Positions 53,546-61,910 of a DNA stretch of 64,000 nucleotides are shown here, piece after piece. The position numbers and the translations under genes are program-made. The stretch spans positions 22,114 to 86,113 of the forward strand of contig NZ_JAEMTA010000021.1 in assembly GCF_016462545.1 (NCBI RefSeq). Direction: 5' to 3'. Below the pieces are notes generated by a model that searched no databases, was not told the DNA's origin, and saw nothing but the letters and a program-made list of their open reading frames with translations. The stretch's first letter is position 1; every line of letters starts with the position of its first letter. Source of the stretch: Mycolicibacterium sp. (GTDB lineage Bacteria; Actinomycetota; Actinomycetes; Mycobacteriales; Mycobacteriaceae).

Positions 53546-54274
53546 TCAGTGATCTTGCCGGAGCTGTCGGATTCTCTGGTCGGTCTCGTGCAGACCTTCG
53601 CGCGAACCGATTTCGTAGAAGCGCTCCCCCACCTCGAACCCGGCGACTCCGCCGCGACGAACCAAGGCGGACAGTAGGACTCCGAGGTCTGCTGTCTCGC
53701 CGACGGGCACGGCGTCGAGCACCTGCCGCCGAAGGAGCAGTAGGCCGAAGTCGATGTGCTTCATCGCGGGATTCAGAGTGCCCTTGTCGTAACACTCGAC
53801 GCGGCCGTCCTGGAACAACACGTTGCTTCTGTCCCAACGATCTTCGTTGCGCAGCACCGTCATGAGCGCGGGCCGTCCACACGACTGGAACGACCTCCAG
53901 ATGGGCTCCAGGTCGACGTCCAGGTAGGAATCTCCGTAGACCACCCAGAAGACATCACCCAACAACGCCTCCGCCTTCTTCAGCGCGCCCGCGGTTCCCA
54001 GGAGTGTGTCGCCATCGAACGATGACGCAACAGACAGACCGAAATCCGCTCCATCCCCTACGAACTCACTGACTGCACGGCCCAGGTGGCCCAGACACAG
54101 AACCACCTCCGTCAGCCCCTGCTTTCCGAAGAGCCGCAGTTGGTGGGCAATGAACGGCTCACCCGCGACCTCGAGCATGGACTTCGGCACCGTCTCCGTG
54201 AGTGGCCGCATACGGGTTGCCAGTCCGCCGGCCAATACTGCGATGCAGGTTGGAAAACTACGATGCGACAACAA
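53546..54274 (-). CDS. hddC: Heptose-1-phosphate guanylyltransferase-like nucleotidyltransferase
   Basis: A 242-residue sugar-phosphate nucleotidyltransferase. The N-terminal signature AVLAGGLATRMRPLTETVPKS is the G-G-x-x-T-R-x-x-P-x-T-x-x-x-P-K pattern; VVYGDSYLDVDLEPI contains the metal-binding aspartates. Between hddA and gmhA its natural role is to turn heptose-1-phosphate into GDP-D-glycero-alpha-D-manno-heptose (HddC); choice of GTP is inferred. TTG 54274 is chosen because GAGGGG lies seven bases upstream; it overlaps the end of hddA by 17 bases. No ATG is available before the first beta strand. Confidence 0.82.
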   Translation of the reverse strand: MLSHRSFPTCIAVLAGGLATRMRPLTETVPKSMLEVAGEPFIAHQLRLFGKQGLTEVVLCLGHLGRAVSEFVGDGADFGLSVASSFDGDTLLGTAGALKKAEALLGDVFWVVYGDSYLDVDLEPIWRSFQSCGRPALMTVLRNEDRWDRSNVLFQDGRVECYDKGTLNPAMKHIDFGLLLLRRQVLDAVPVGETADLGVLLSALVRRGGVAGFEVGERFYEIGSREGLHETDQRIRQLRQDH

Positions 54275-55241
54275 TTTTCGTCCCCTCGAAGTCAAACCGG
54301 AAGCGGACCTCTTTGAGACCTGCGGACGCCACGGCGCGGCGCAGGCGGACCTTGTCCTCGGCGTAGAACATCAGGAACCCACCGCCGCCCGCACCGATGA
54401 GCTTGCCTCCGACAGCCCCGTTCCTCAGGGCAAGCGCGTACCACTCGTCGATCCTCCCGTTGGACATCGATCCGGATCGCTTCTTCTTGAAGTCCCAATG
54501 GACGTTCATCAGGCTGCCGAACTCGTGTAGGTCGCCCCTCTCCAGGGCGTCCCGGCTCTGGTAACCCAAGTCCTTGACGAAGTGCAGATTCTGCAGCATG
54601 TCATCGGAGCGCTTCTTGCTCTCGTCGTCCTGCTCCTTGAGAATCGACCCCGCTGAGCGCGAGTAGCCGGTGAAGAAGAGCAGCAGGTTGTCCTCGAGGT
54701 TGTAGAGCGTCTCCGTCGATATCTTCAGCGGGTCGGCCTGTACCTTGCCGTCCCTGCAAAAGGTGAAGCAGGTAAGCCCGCCATAGGCCGCGATGTACTG
54801 GTCCTGCTTGCCGATCGGATCCCTCAGAAGGTCGAGTTCGATGTGGCACGCCTGCTCCGCCAGTTCCTCCGGATGAACCAGGTCCTTCCGGTAGGCGTGC
54901 AGGGTCTTCAACAACGCCGTCGTGAAGCTGCCCGAGGAGCCCAGGCCGGTGCCGGCTGGAATATCCGCCATGCTCGTCAGCTCGAGATTGGTTTCCTCGA
55001 TCTTCAGTAACTTCAACGCTTCTCGGATGATGGGATGCTCGATCTCATCAGCCGACGGCACGCGCTCCATCTGCGAATACTTGATGATGATGTCCTGCAC
55101 GAAGGTCTCGTGCAGCGTCAAGTAGACGTACTTGTCGATGGCTGCGGCGATCAGGAAGCCCTCGTGGTCCCGGTAGTAGGAGGGCAGATCGGTGCCACCG
55201 CCGCCCAGCGAAATGCGCAGCGGACTACGCGAGATGATCAC
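54258..55241 (-). CDS. hddA: D-glycero-alpha-D-manno-heptose 7-phosphate kinase
   Basis: A 327-residue GHMP kinase. Motif 1 is ISRSPLRISLGGGGTDLP, motif 2 is IPAGTGLGSSGSFTTAL (about 94-110, ATP phosphates), and motif 3 is KLIGAGGGGFLMFY near the C-terminus. This is the HddA/HddA-fucokinase subgroup (SPLRISLGGGGTDLPSYY is typical). It phosphorylates the anomeric position of heptose 7-phosphate to give the 1,7-bisphosphate. It overlaps the oxidoreductase gene by four bases (ATGA), so it is in the same transcript as the genes to 59325. Confidence 0.9.
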   Translation of the reverse strand: MIISRSPLRISLGGGGTDLPSYYRDHEGFLIAAAIDKYVYLTLHETFVQDIIIKYSQMERVPSADEIEHPIIREALKLLKIEETNLELTSMADIPAGTGLGSSGSFTTALLKTLHAYRKDLVHPEELAEQACHIELDLLRDPIGKQDQYIAAYGGLTCFTFCRDGKVQADPLKISTETLYNLEDNLLLFFTGYSRSAGSILKEQDDESKKRSDDMLQNLHFVKDLGYQSRDALERGDLHEFGSLMNVHWDFKKKRSGSMSNGRIDEWYALALRNGAVGGKLIGAGGGGFLMFYAEDKVRLRRAVASAGLKEVRFRFDFEGTKIVVAS

Positions 55242-56215
55242 GAGCGCCCCGCTTCATAGATGGCGTCGACCACGGTCAGCGCCTGTAACGCGTCCTCGAG
55301 ACCACCGCACGGCGCCGCACCCGTCTCGACGGCGTTCACGAAGTCGGCGAACTCCAGCGCCCACGACCGATCGGCGCCCGGATATTCGTATATGACGGTC
55401 TCGGGCGGTCCCATTTCTGGAGACATCCGGTAATACGACAACCGTTCGATGCCATAGCTGCCACCCAAGCCCTCGACGTGCAGCTTGCCGGTCTTGCCGT
55501 ACAGCTCGAACGAAAACGAGTTCTTCCACTCGGTCCAGCTGACGTGCAGCCACGCCATCTGCTGCCGCGCCGTACGCAGCGCCATGAATCCGTTGTCATC
55601 GACAGCCATGTCCCAGAAGTAAGTGTGGGTGAACCCCTCAACATGGACGAAATCGCCCAGGAACCAACGGGATAGGTCGATCAGGTGCATACCCTGGTCC
55701 AGCAGCTCGCCGCCACCGGAGATGGCGGGGTCCGCCCGCCACTCCCTGTCGTAACCGAGGCGGCCGCCGTGCCCATACCGAGCACGCAGGAACATCAGAT
55801 CCCCTATTGCGCCGTCGTCCACGTACCTCCGGGCCTTCTGGAACGCCGGATGAAACCGATGGTTGAAGCCCACCTTGACGACTACCTTCCGGTGCCGGGC
55901 GGCCTCAGCCAGAGGAGCCAACTCGGCCGCGTTCCGGGCGCCCGGTTTCTCGACCAGTACGTGCTTGCCCGCCTCCACGGCGGCGATGGCCACGGGTGCC
56001 AGGAGATCGTGTGGAGTGCAGACCAGCACTGCGTCGACGTCAGCTCTGGCCACCGCCTCCCGCCAGTCGGTCAGTGCATCGGCGCCGGGCTGCATTGCCG
56101 AAAGCTGCTGCGCCTTGGTGGGATCGGCGTCGACCGCAGCGACCAGACGGTGGGCCCCCAACAGGTTCGCCCGCTTCTGCCCTATCAGTCCGCATCCGAC
56201 GATCGCTACGTCCAT
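55238..56215 (-). CDS. Gfo/Idh/MocA-family sugar oxidoreductase
   Basis: A 325-residue NAD(P)-dependent oxidoreductase. DVAIVGCGLIGQKRANLL is the Rossmann motif, VLVEKPGARNAAEL carries the conserved EKP lysine, and KVGFNHRFHPAF with GGGELLDQGMHLIDLSRWF (landmark QGMHLIDL, catalytic His) belongs to the C-terminal domain. Members oxidise or reduce ring hydroxyls of (nucleotide) sugars. ATG 56215 lies one base after the SDR stop (TGAGATG). It probably modifies the GDP-heptose or another sugar of cluster B. Confidence 0.85.
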   Translation of the reverse strand: MDVAIVGCGLIGQKRANLLGAHRLVAAVDADPTKAQQLSAMQPGADALTDWREAVARADVDAVLVCTPHDLLAPVAIAAVEAGKHVLVEKPGARNAAELAPLAEAARHRKVVVKVGFNHRFHPAFQKARRYVDDGAIGDLMFLRARYGHGGRLGYDREWRADPAISGGGELLDQGMHLIDLSRWFLGDFVHVEGFTHTYFWDMAVDDNGFMALRTARQQMAWLHVSWTEWKNSFSFELYGKTGKLHVEGLGGSYGIERLSYYRMSPEMGPPETVIYEYPGADRSWALEFADFVNAVETGAAPCGGLEDALQALTVVDAIYEAGRS

Positions 56216-56216
56216 C

Positions 56217-57080
56217 TCAGCCCCACTCCTGCCCTCTGTCCTTCGGGACGATGCGGCGCAGCGTGTAGACGTCATTCGTCGCCAATTCGCTCACGCGGGC
56301 TGGGAGGTTCTCCCACGGATCCCACAGGGCGCTGATCAACTTGCCCGTGAGCCCCTTCGACGCCTCCGACGCCAGGAAGACACACAGCGCCGCACCCTTG
56401 CCCAGGGATGCTCCGCCGTTCTTCTTCTGCTGCAAAGACTTTTCGTAGAATTCGAACCCCACCCTGGCCGGGCCGGCCTCCAGCACCTCGTCGAGGAGGC
56501 GCGTGTTGAGTGCGCCCGGCGCCACCGCATTCACGTCGATGCCGTCGTCGCGAAGCTCCTCGGCCAACGTCTCCGTGAATCGGACGACAGCGGCCTTCGA
56601 CGCGGCGTACGCACTCATTCGCGGTAGAGGCGCGGTGGCCCCGCCGCCCGAGAGATTGATGATCGTCCCTCGCCCCGCTCGTTTCATGTGCGGCAGCACA
56701 GCGCGGCAGGGCAACACCGTGCCCATCAGGTTGATCTCAATCGCCCTGGTCCAATCCCCCCAGTCCACGTCCTCGATGACACCCATCGGTCCGTACACGC
56801 CTGCGTTGTTCACCAGAACGTCGACTCGCCCGAAGGCATCGACGGCAGTTCTCACGACGCGCTCCGCGTGCTCGGGCCTCGAGACGTCCGCCACCACCGA
56901 CGCAATCTTCCGGTTGGCGTCGGCCTTCTGGGTCAGGGACGCAACCGCGCTATCGAGCTCGTCTTCGCCACGGGCGCAGACCAAGACGTCGGCGCCCTCG
57001 GTGAGAAAGGCTTCAGCCACCGCCAATCCGAATCCCTGGCTGCCGCCCGTCACCACGGCCGCAAGACCGTCCAGCCTCAC
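56217..57080 (-). CDS. Classical short-chain dehydrogenase/reductase
   Basis: A 287-residue classical SDR: cofactor loop VVTGGSQGFGLAVAEAF, NNAGVYGPMG, catalytic Ser in INLSGGGATAP and the YxxxK motif in SAYAASKAAVVRF, then the PG motif VAPGALNTR. The 60-residue C-terminal extension after that is longer than usual. GTG 57080 overlaps the stop of the upstream dehydrogenase-like gene by four bases; a longer frame to 57221 lies within that gene. Likely reduces or oxidises a keto-sugar; the substrate is not known. Confidence 0.85.
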   Translation of the reverse strand: MRLDGLAAVVTGGSQGFGLAVAEAFLTEGADVLVCARGEDELDSAVASLTQKADANRKIASVVADVSRPEHAERVVRTAVDAFGRVDVLVNNAGVYGPMGVIEDVDWGDWTRAIEINLMGTVLPCRAVLPHMKRAGRGTIINLSGGGATAPLPRMSAYAASKAAVVRFTETLAEELRDDGIDVNAVAPGALNTRLLDEVLEAGPARVGFEFYEKSLQQKKNGGASLGKGAALCVFLASEASKGLTGKLISALWDPWENLPARVSELATNDVYTLRRIVPKDRGQEWG

Positions 57081-58372
57081 CGCGAAACTCCCACCGATGA
57101 ATAGGACACCCGCGGGTCCGCGCCGATGCTCTGGCGCAGAAACCCGTTGGGATCCAGGACGACTGGTCGATTCATGGCCGCAACCACCTGCTCGGCCCCG
57201 AGCTGCCGGTACTCCGGCCACTCGGTAGCGACCAGTAAGGCGTCCAGCCCCACCAGGAGATCGAGGGCGGAGTCGGCCAAGCGAATCCTGCTCCCTAGCT
57301 CGGGGGGGAGCTCATCGACGGCGGGATCATGGGCACGCACGACGGCTCCTTGCTCAGACAACCACAGGCACGTCTCGACGGCTCCGGAGCGGCGCAAGGT
57401 GTCGGTGCCAGGCTTATAGGTAAGCCCCAGCACGCCCACCGTCTTGCCCCTGAGGTCGGACAGCGACTCCGCCAGCCGACGACCAGCCCAGCCCTTGTGC
57501 ACCTCGTTGGCAGCGCGCACCCCGTCCACCAGGGGTGTCGAAACCCCAATGCGCGAACCGATCTCGGCGAGAAAGCCGAGATCTCGTACCAAGGTGCCAC
57601 CGGCGATCGCGGCGCCCGGCGCGAGATAGGCGCGAGGACCGATCCGCGACTCCGTCTTCAACCCCCGCTCCACGTCCTTGGCATCGGCGCCGACACCTTC
57701 ACAGATGCTGGACAGCTCGTTCATGAACGCAACGGAGGTCCCGAGGAAGGCATTGATGGCGTGCTTGGTCATTTCGGCAGACTCGACGGACATCCATTCG
57801 ATCCGGTCGGTGATCGGGTGCAGCAACGCCGCTGCGCGTTGCCTGCCTGCCTCAGCCCGCACGCCGACCACCACGCGATCGGGTGCGGTGAAGACCTCGA
57901 TCGCCTTGCCCAGCCGAAGATTCTCGGGTGAGTACGCAAACGACACGTCCTTGCCCGGGTAGCGGCGGCGGAAGTCGTCCTCCAATCGGGCGGTGGTACC
58001 GACCGGCAGCTGCGACGAGACGATGACGAGAGTGCCCGGCTCTAGATAGTCGAACGTCGCCCTCACCCGCTCCTCGACGAAAGACGTGTCAGCGCAGTCC
58101 GCTTCGTCGACCGGCGTATCGAAGGCGACCCACAGCACTGCGGCGTCGCACAAAGCGTCAGCCGGGTCCGCCGTGAAGCGCAGTCGGCCGGCAGCCAGTC
58201 CCTCTCGGACGAGTTCCTCCAGGCCTGGCTCGAACAGCGGCGGAACGCCAGAAGTCAAGGTCCGCAGTGCTCGTTCGTCGTCGTCCAAACCGGTGACGTC
58301 GTGACCGGCGTCGGCTAGGCACGCCGCCGTGACCGTACCGAGGTGCCACAGGCCCTGCACGCAGACCTTCAT
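57077..58372 (-). CDS. UDP-glucose-dehydrogenase-like protein lacking the catalytic cysteine
   Basis: A 431-residue member of the UDP-glucose/GDP-mannose dehydrogenase family by architecture: N-terminal Rossmann domain (VQGLWHLGTVTAACLADAG, Gly-rich loop with WHxG), a central helical domain with YSPENLRLGKAI, and a C-terminal domain with GLTYKPGTDTLRRSGAV. The catalytic loop reads APGAAIAGGTLVRDLGF where active enzymes have GGxCLxKD: Cys is Thr260 (codon 57593-57595) and the Lys is Arg263. Two-step oxidation through a thiohemiacetal is thus unlikely. It may carry out a single oxidation, an epimerisation, or a binding role with the adjacent SDR and oxidoreductase. It is part of the heptose operon. 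Confidence 0.85.
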   Translation of the reverse strand: MKVCVQGLWHLGTVTAACLADAGHDVTGLDDDERALRTLTSGVPPLFEPGLEELVREGLAAGRLRFTADPADALCDAAVLWVAFDTPVDEADCADTSFVEERVRATFDYLEPGTLVIVSSQLPVGTTARLEDDFRRRYPGKDVSFAYSPENLRLGKAIEVFTAPDRVVVGVRAEAGRQRAAALLHPITDRIEWMSVESAEMTKHAINAFLGTSVAFMNELSSICEGVGADAKDVERGLKTESRIGPRAYLAPGAAIAGGTLVRDLGFLAEIGSRIGVSTPLVDGVRAANEVHKGWAGRRLAESLSDLRGKTVGVLGLTYKPGTDTLRRSGAVETCLWLSEQGAVVRAHDPAVDELPPELGSRIRLADSALDLLVGLDALLVATEWPEYRQLGAEQVVAAMNRPVVLDPNGFLRQSIGADPRVSYSSVGVSR

Positions 58373-59325
58373 GCTCGCGCCTGCAACACCGATGGGTTCG
58401 CTTCGAGATAGGTCAGGGTGCGCAAGATCCCCTCACGAATCGTGAGCGTCGGCCGCCAGCCGAGCGACCGAATCTTGTTGGTGTCGAGGAAGATGAACGG
58501 ATTATCGCCGATCCAGCCCCTGTCACCGCCCGAGTACACACGGACCGGCGAGAGCCCCAACGCGTCGGTGATCCAACCGATCGAGTCGTCCACCGCGCAG
58601 TATTCGTCGGTTCCCAGGTTGAAGACGTTGACCCGGTCCTGCGCCTTCTCCAGTGCCGTGAAGATGGCCGACACGCAGTCTTGAACGTAGAGGTAGGACT
58701 TCCGCTGTCGCCCGTCGCCCAGCACGGGCAGCTCGTGGGGATCGTCGAGCAGTTTGCGGTAGAAGTCGAAGACGTGGCCGTGGGTATACCGCTCACCCAG
58801 GATCGAGACGAAACGGAAGATCCACCCCTGGAATCCGAACCCCTCGCAGTAGGCCGAGATCAAGCCTTCGCCCGCCAACTTGGACGCCCCGTACAGCGAG
58901 GTCTGAACGGGAAATGGACACGACTCGGGGGTGGGTATCACTGGCGCCTCGCCGTAGACCGAGCCCGTCGAACTGAAGGCGATCTTCTCGATGCCGTTGC
59001 AGCGCATGGATTCCAGGACGTTGTAGGTGGCGATCGTGTTCTGCTCGAGATCCCTGCGCGGGTGTTGGGTTCCAAAACGCACGTCGGCATTCGCGGCCAG
59101 GTGAAAGACGATCTCAGCACCGCGCATGGCCTGCTGCAGCGCAGCTTCCTCCAGCAGGTCACCTCGGACGAAGCAAAAGCGGGGCGATGTTCGCGCGTCC
59201 GTCAGAAAGTCGTCGATGCCGGTGGACAGATTGTCGAAGGCCACGACTTCGTCACCCCGCGCCAACAGTCGGTCGACGAGGCTGCTGCCGATGAAGCCGG
59301 CTCCGCCGGTGACGAACGCCTTCAC
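58369..59325 (-). CDS. NAD-dependent nucleotide-sugar epimerase/dehydratase (cluster B)
   Basis: A 318-residue extended SDR of the GalE/WbpP-like type. FVTGGAGFIGSSLVDRLL is the NAD motif; SSTGSVYGEAP gives the catalytic Ser/Thr and TSLYGASKLAGEGL the Tyr-x-x-x-Lys pair. DNLSTGIDDFL, typical of UDP-glucose/UDP-GlcNAc epimerases, follows the cofactor strand. It overlaps the dehydrogenase-like gene by four bases. It probably makes a precursor sugar for the repeat unit, but the sugar nucleotide is not predictable. Confidence 0.85.
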   Translation of the reverse strand: MKAFVTGGAGFIGSSLVDRLLARGDEVVAFDNLSTGIDDFLTDARTSPRFCFVRGDLLEEAALQQAMRGAEIVFHLAANADVRFGTQHPRRDLEQNTIATYNVLESMRCNGIEKIAFSSTGSVYGEAPVIPTPESCPFPVQTSLYGASKLAGEGLISAYCEGFGFQGWIFRFVSILGERYTHGHVFDFYRKLLDDPHELPVLGDGRQRKSYLYVQDCVSAIFTALEKAQDRVNVFNLGTDEYCAVDDSIGWITDALGLSPVRVYSGGDRGWIGDNPFIFLDTNKIRSLGWRPTLTIREGILRTLTYLEANPSVLQARA

Positions 59326-59350
59326 GAACCGCTCCCGCCAGAGGCGCTGC

Positions 59351-60490
59351 TCAGCATGTGATGCCCCGCCGAGCAGCGACCGTCTCCAGCACCTCTACGG
59401 TCTGCTTGGCAGCCTTCTCCCAGGAGAACTCGGTGACGCGCTCCCGGCCCAGGCCCACCAACTCCGCCCTGCGACTCGGGCTGGTGATCACCGCGGCCAA
59501 GCCGTGCGCGATCGAATCCGGACTGAGCGGATCCACGAGTTCGGCGGCATCGCCTGCCACCTCCGGCAGGCTCGAGGCACGGGCGGCCACCACTGGACAG
59601 CCGAGCGCCATTGCTTCGAGGACGGGTAGGCCGAACGTCTCATACAGGGACGGCATCACGAACACGTCGGCGCCTCGGTAGAACTCCTCGAGTTCGTCCT
59701 GGGACACGCGCCCCGGCAGCCGGACCGCATCCTCTACGCCGAGTGCCCGAGCGTGAGCAAGGAGGTCAGCCCGCGTCACCCCGGGCGTGTCGCCGCCAAC
59801 GATGACGAGTTCGTGTGGAAGCGCAGCCCCCTTCAGGATGCTGAAGGCCTCGATGAGGCGGAAGAGGTTCTTGTAGGGATAGAACGCCGACACGCACAAG
59901 ATGTAGGGCCGCTCGGCCGTCGGCACGGGTCTGTTCACTTCCGTGGACGAGAAGAAGACGCCGTGAAGGACTGAGGTCACCTTCCTTGGATCCGTTCCCA
60001 ACCAACCGATGACGTCCTGGCGAGAATGCTCCGACACAGTGATGACCGCATCTGCCGCGCGTACCGCACTGGCCACGCCCAAGCGCAGATAGTGCCGCTG
60101 GAGGAAGCCATACGCCTCGGGCACGAATTGAAACTGCGTGGACTGGATCACGACCGCCGATGGGATGTTGAGCAGGGGCGGCAGGGTGTTGCAGAGGCCC
60201 AGGAAGACATCGCATCCCGCCCGACGGATGGCCGAGGGATAGGCGGTCCGTTCATAGATGACCCGCTGCATTCGACTCCTCGGAACCGAACGCAGAGGCA
60301 CCACCTCGAGACGAGGGTCGTCGGGAATGTCGAACGAGGCGTTCCAGTCGGGCGTCAGGAGCACGAAGCGATGCTCAGGGGCCGCCCTCAGCATCTCCGT
60401 GAGCAGGCTTTCCAAGTACATCCGCATGCCACCCTTGCCGCCCGGCGCTGTGGAAATGCCAGGCGAGACGTTGTCGATGGCGATCTTCAT
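59351..60490 (-). CDS. Glycosyltransferase, GT4 family (only one in cluster B)
   Basis: A 379-residue GT-B glycosyltransferase. The N-domain begins IAIDNVSPGISTAPGGKGG, with the family's Gly-rich loop, and has VITVSEHSRQDVI mid-way. The C-domain shows YILCVSAFYPYKNLFRLIEA, LVIVGGDTPGV, LPGRVSQDELEEFYRGADVF and MPSLYETFGLPVLEAMALG with the EX7E motif, followed by GCPVVAARASSLPEV. It is the first gene of the large minus-strand operon running down to 51586. It is the only glycosyltransferase I could recognise within the island. Confidence 0.88.
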   Translation of the reverse strand: MKIAIDNVSPGISTAPGGKGGMRMYLESLLTEMLRAAPEHRFVLLTPDWNASFDIPDDPRLEVVPLRSVPRSRMQRVIYERTAYPSAIRRAGCDVFLGLCNTLPPLLNIPSAVVIQSTQFQFVPEAYGFLQRHYLRLGVASAVRAADAVITVSEHSRQDVIGWLGTDPRKVTSVLHGVFFSSTEVNRPVPTAERPYILCVSAFYPYKNLFRLIEAFSILKGAALPHELVIVGGDTPGVTRADLLAHARALGVEDAVRLPGRVSQDELEEFYRGADVFVMPSLYETFGLPVLEAMALGCPVVAARASSLPEVAGDAAELVDPLSPDSIAHGLAAVITSPSRRAELVGLGRERVTEFSWEKAAKQTVEVLETVAARRGITC

Positions 60491-60607
60491 AGGACAGCGC
60501 CCCGGCCCACGCTGGCTGCGCGATCGGGGCTGGCCGAACTGCGGTCGATTCGACCAGTCACCGCCCCGGCAAGACGAGGACCAACCCTGGATGCAGTGTT
60601 CTTTGGC

Positions 60608-60621
60608 AAACTGATACGCCC
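60608..60621. repeat. 14-bp direct repeat, copy 1
   Basis: AAACTGATACGCCC, repeated exactly at 60822-60835, 118-131 and 332-345 bases upstream of the glycosyltransferase ATG. Possible operator for the divergent promoters of the 60490 operon. Confidence 0.4.
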
Positions 60622-60821
60622 CTTCACACCTGTCGACAGTCGCCCTTCGCGCGCGTCAAAAAGGTGTCTATCACAAACCAATCCGAGAGGCGCGAGGTCG
60701 AGCGGATTGATGTTGCCGAGGCTCCCCCGAACGTTCGACCCTACGTCCGCACCGGAAAAAAATTCACATTGCACGTAACGGTCGAAATCGAAGGATTGAA
60801 GCGCCAACAAAGGAGTTTTCG

Positions 60822-60835
60822 AAACTGATACGCCC
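60822..60835. repeat. 14-bp direct repeat, copy 2
   Basis: Second exact copy of AAACTGATACGCCC, 214 bases from the first, same orientation. Flanking bases differ, so it is not part of a longer duplication. Confidence 0.4.
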
Positions 60836-61910
60836 GGAAGAAATGGCGGAGCCGAACCGTCACGATTTCGTCGATGGGGCACACCGCGGACAAAATTGGC
60901 GCCAAATCGGTTACCGGGGAGGCGCGCTCACCCGGGCATCTTTCAACAGGTCGTGGTGTTGCGGAGGTTTCTCCGGACCTCGCAACGAGCGACCATGGGC
61001 GTTCGTGTTTCGATCCACCGTCGAGGCCCCCGCGTCAACCTGCAGCCCCGGGGTTCCCATAGCCGTCTGCGTCCACGCCCCCATCACCCAACCGCAAACG
61101 CGGCTACGGCTCGATACGCCGGCGCGGAACGCCTGAGGTCCGGTGCACCAACCATTCGACGGCTCACGACCGACAGTCGCCACCGCGCGGATATCCGCAG
61201 CGTTCTAGCAGCTAGAGCACGTCATCGCGGACATGAAGACGCGCGGCGCAATACTCCCCGCGATCCTGATCACATGGCGTATCTTGACTGACGCTGCCGC
61301 TGATTCTCCGCAAACCGTACTCACAGACCCCCTGGAGGTCGCCATGTCGCCAACCGGGGTTCAGGGCGCCCACACGAGGTCGGGCCATGGACCCGGGAAC
61401 CGCACCGATGACCAACCACCCCGACCCACGGCCTCGAGGAGCTAATCGCCGAGAATGAAACTAAACGCAATCAACATGCGAATTCTCCCGCCCGCATCCG
61501 GCAGAGCAATAGTGGCGTCGTCTTGAGTACGACCTCGAGGGCTGAACATGACGAATCCAATACTGCGATCAGCTCGGCGGAACGCACGGGGATGGCACCC
61601 GTTGAGCTCGATGTCGTTACCAGCCTCGAGGTAGGTAGTCACGTGACTGACGCAGAGTCTCAGGCGTCCATCGACTTAACCAGCAGAATCACTGCCCCCT
61701 TCGACAGGGTAAAGATGCGGATTCCCAAAAACACGCGCCATGCTTTTATGGCAAAGAACTTTGACCGGCTCGGAACCTCATCCAGCTACCACGGGCCAGG
61801 CGGTTTCACACGAGGAGTTTTCGCGCGTACCGCGCACGCGGGAGCACTGCAGAACCCATGTCAGCGTGCCGTTCACGACTGCGTGACGGCTGGAGAAGCG
61901 GGGCAGAACC

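Larger units (their letters stand above)
60491..61910. other. 1.4-kb region without a recognisable gene
   Basis: Between the divergent glycosyltransferase operon and gmd. Several open frames exist on both strands, none with conserved sequence, good ribosome sites or convincing composition. AT-richer patches lie at 60640-60840 and 61440-61780. A 14-base direct repeat (AAACTGATACGCCC at 60608 and 60822) sits upstream of the operon. It may hold long leaders, an sRNA, or decayed genes. Confidence 0.45.
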
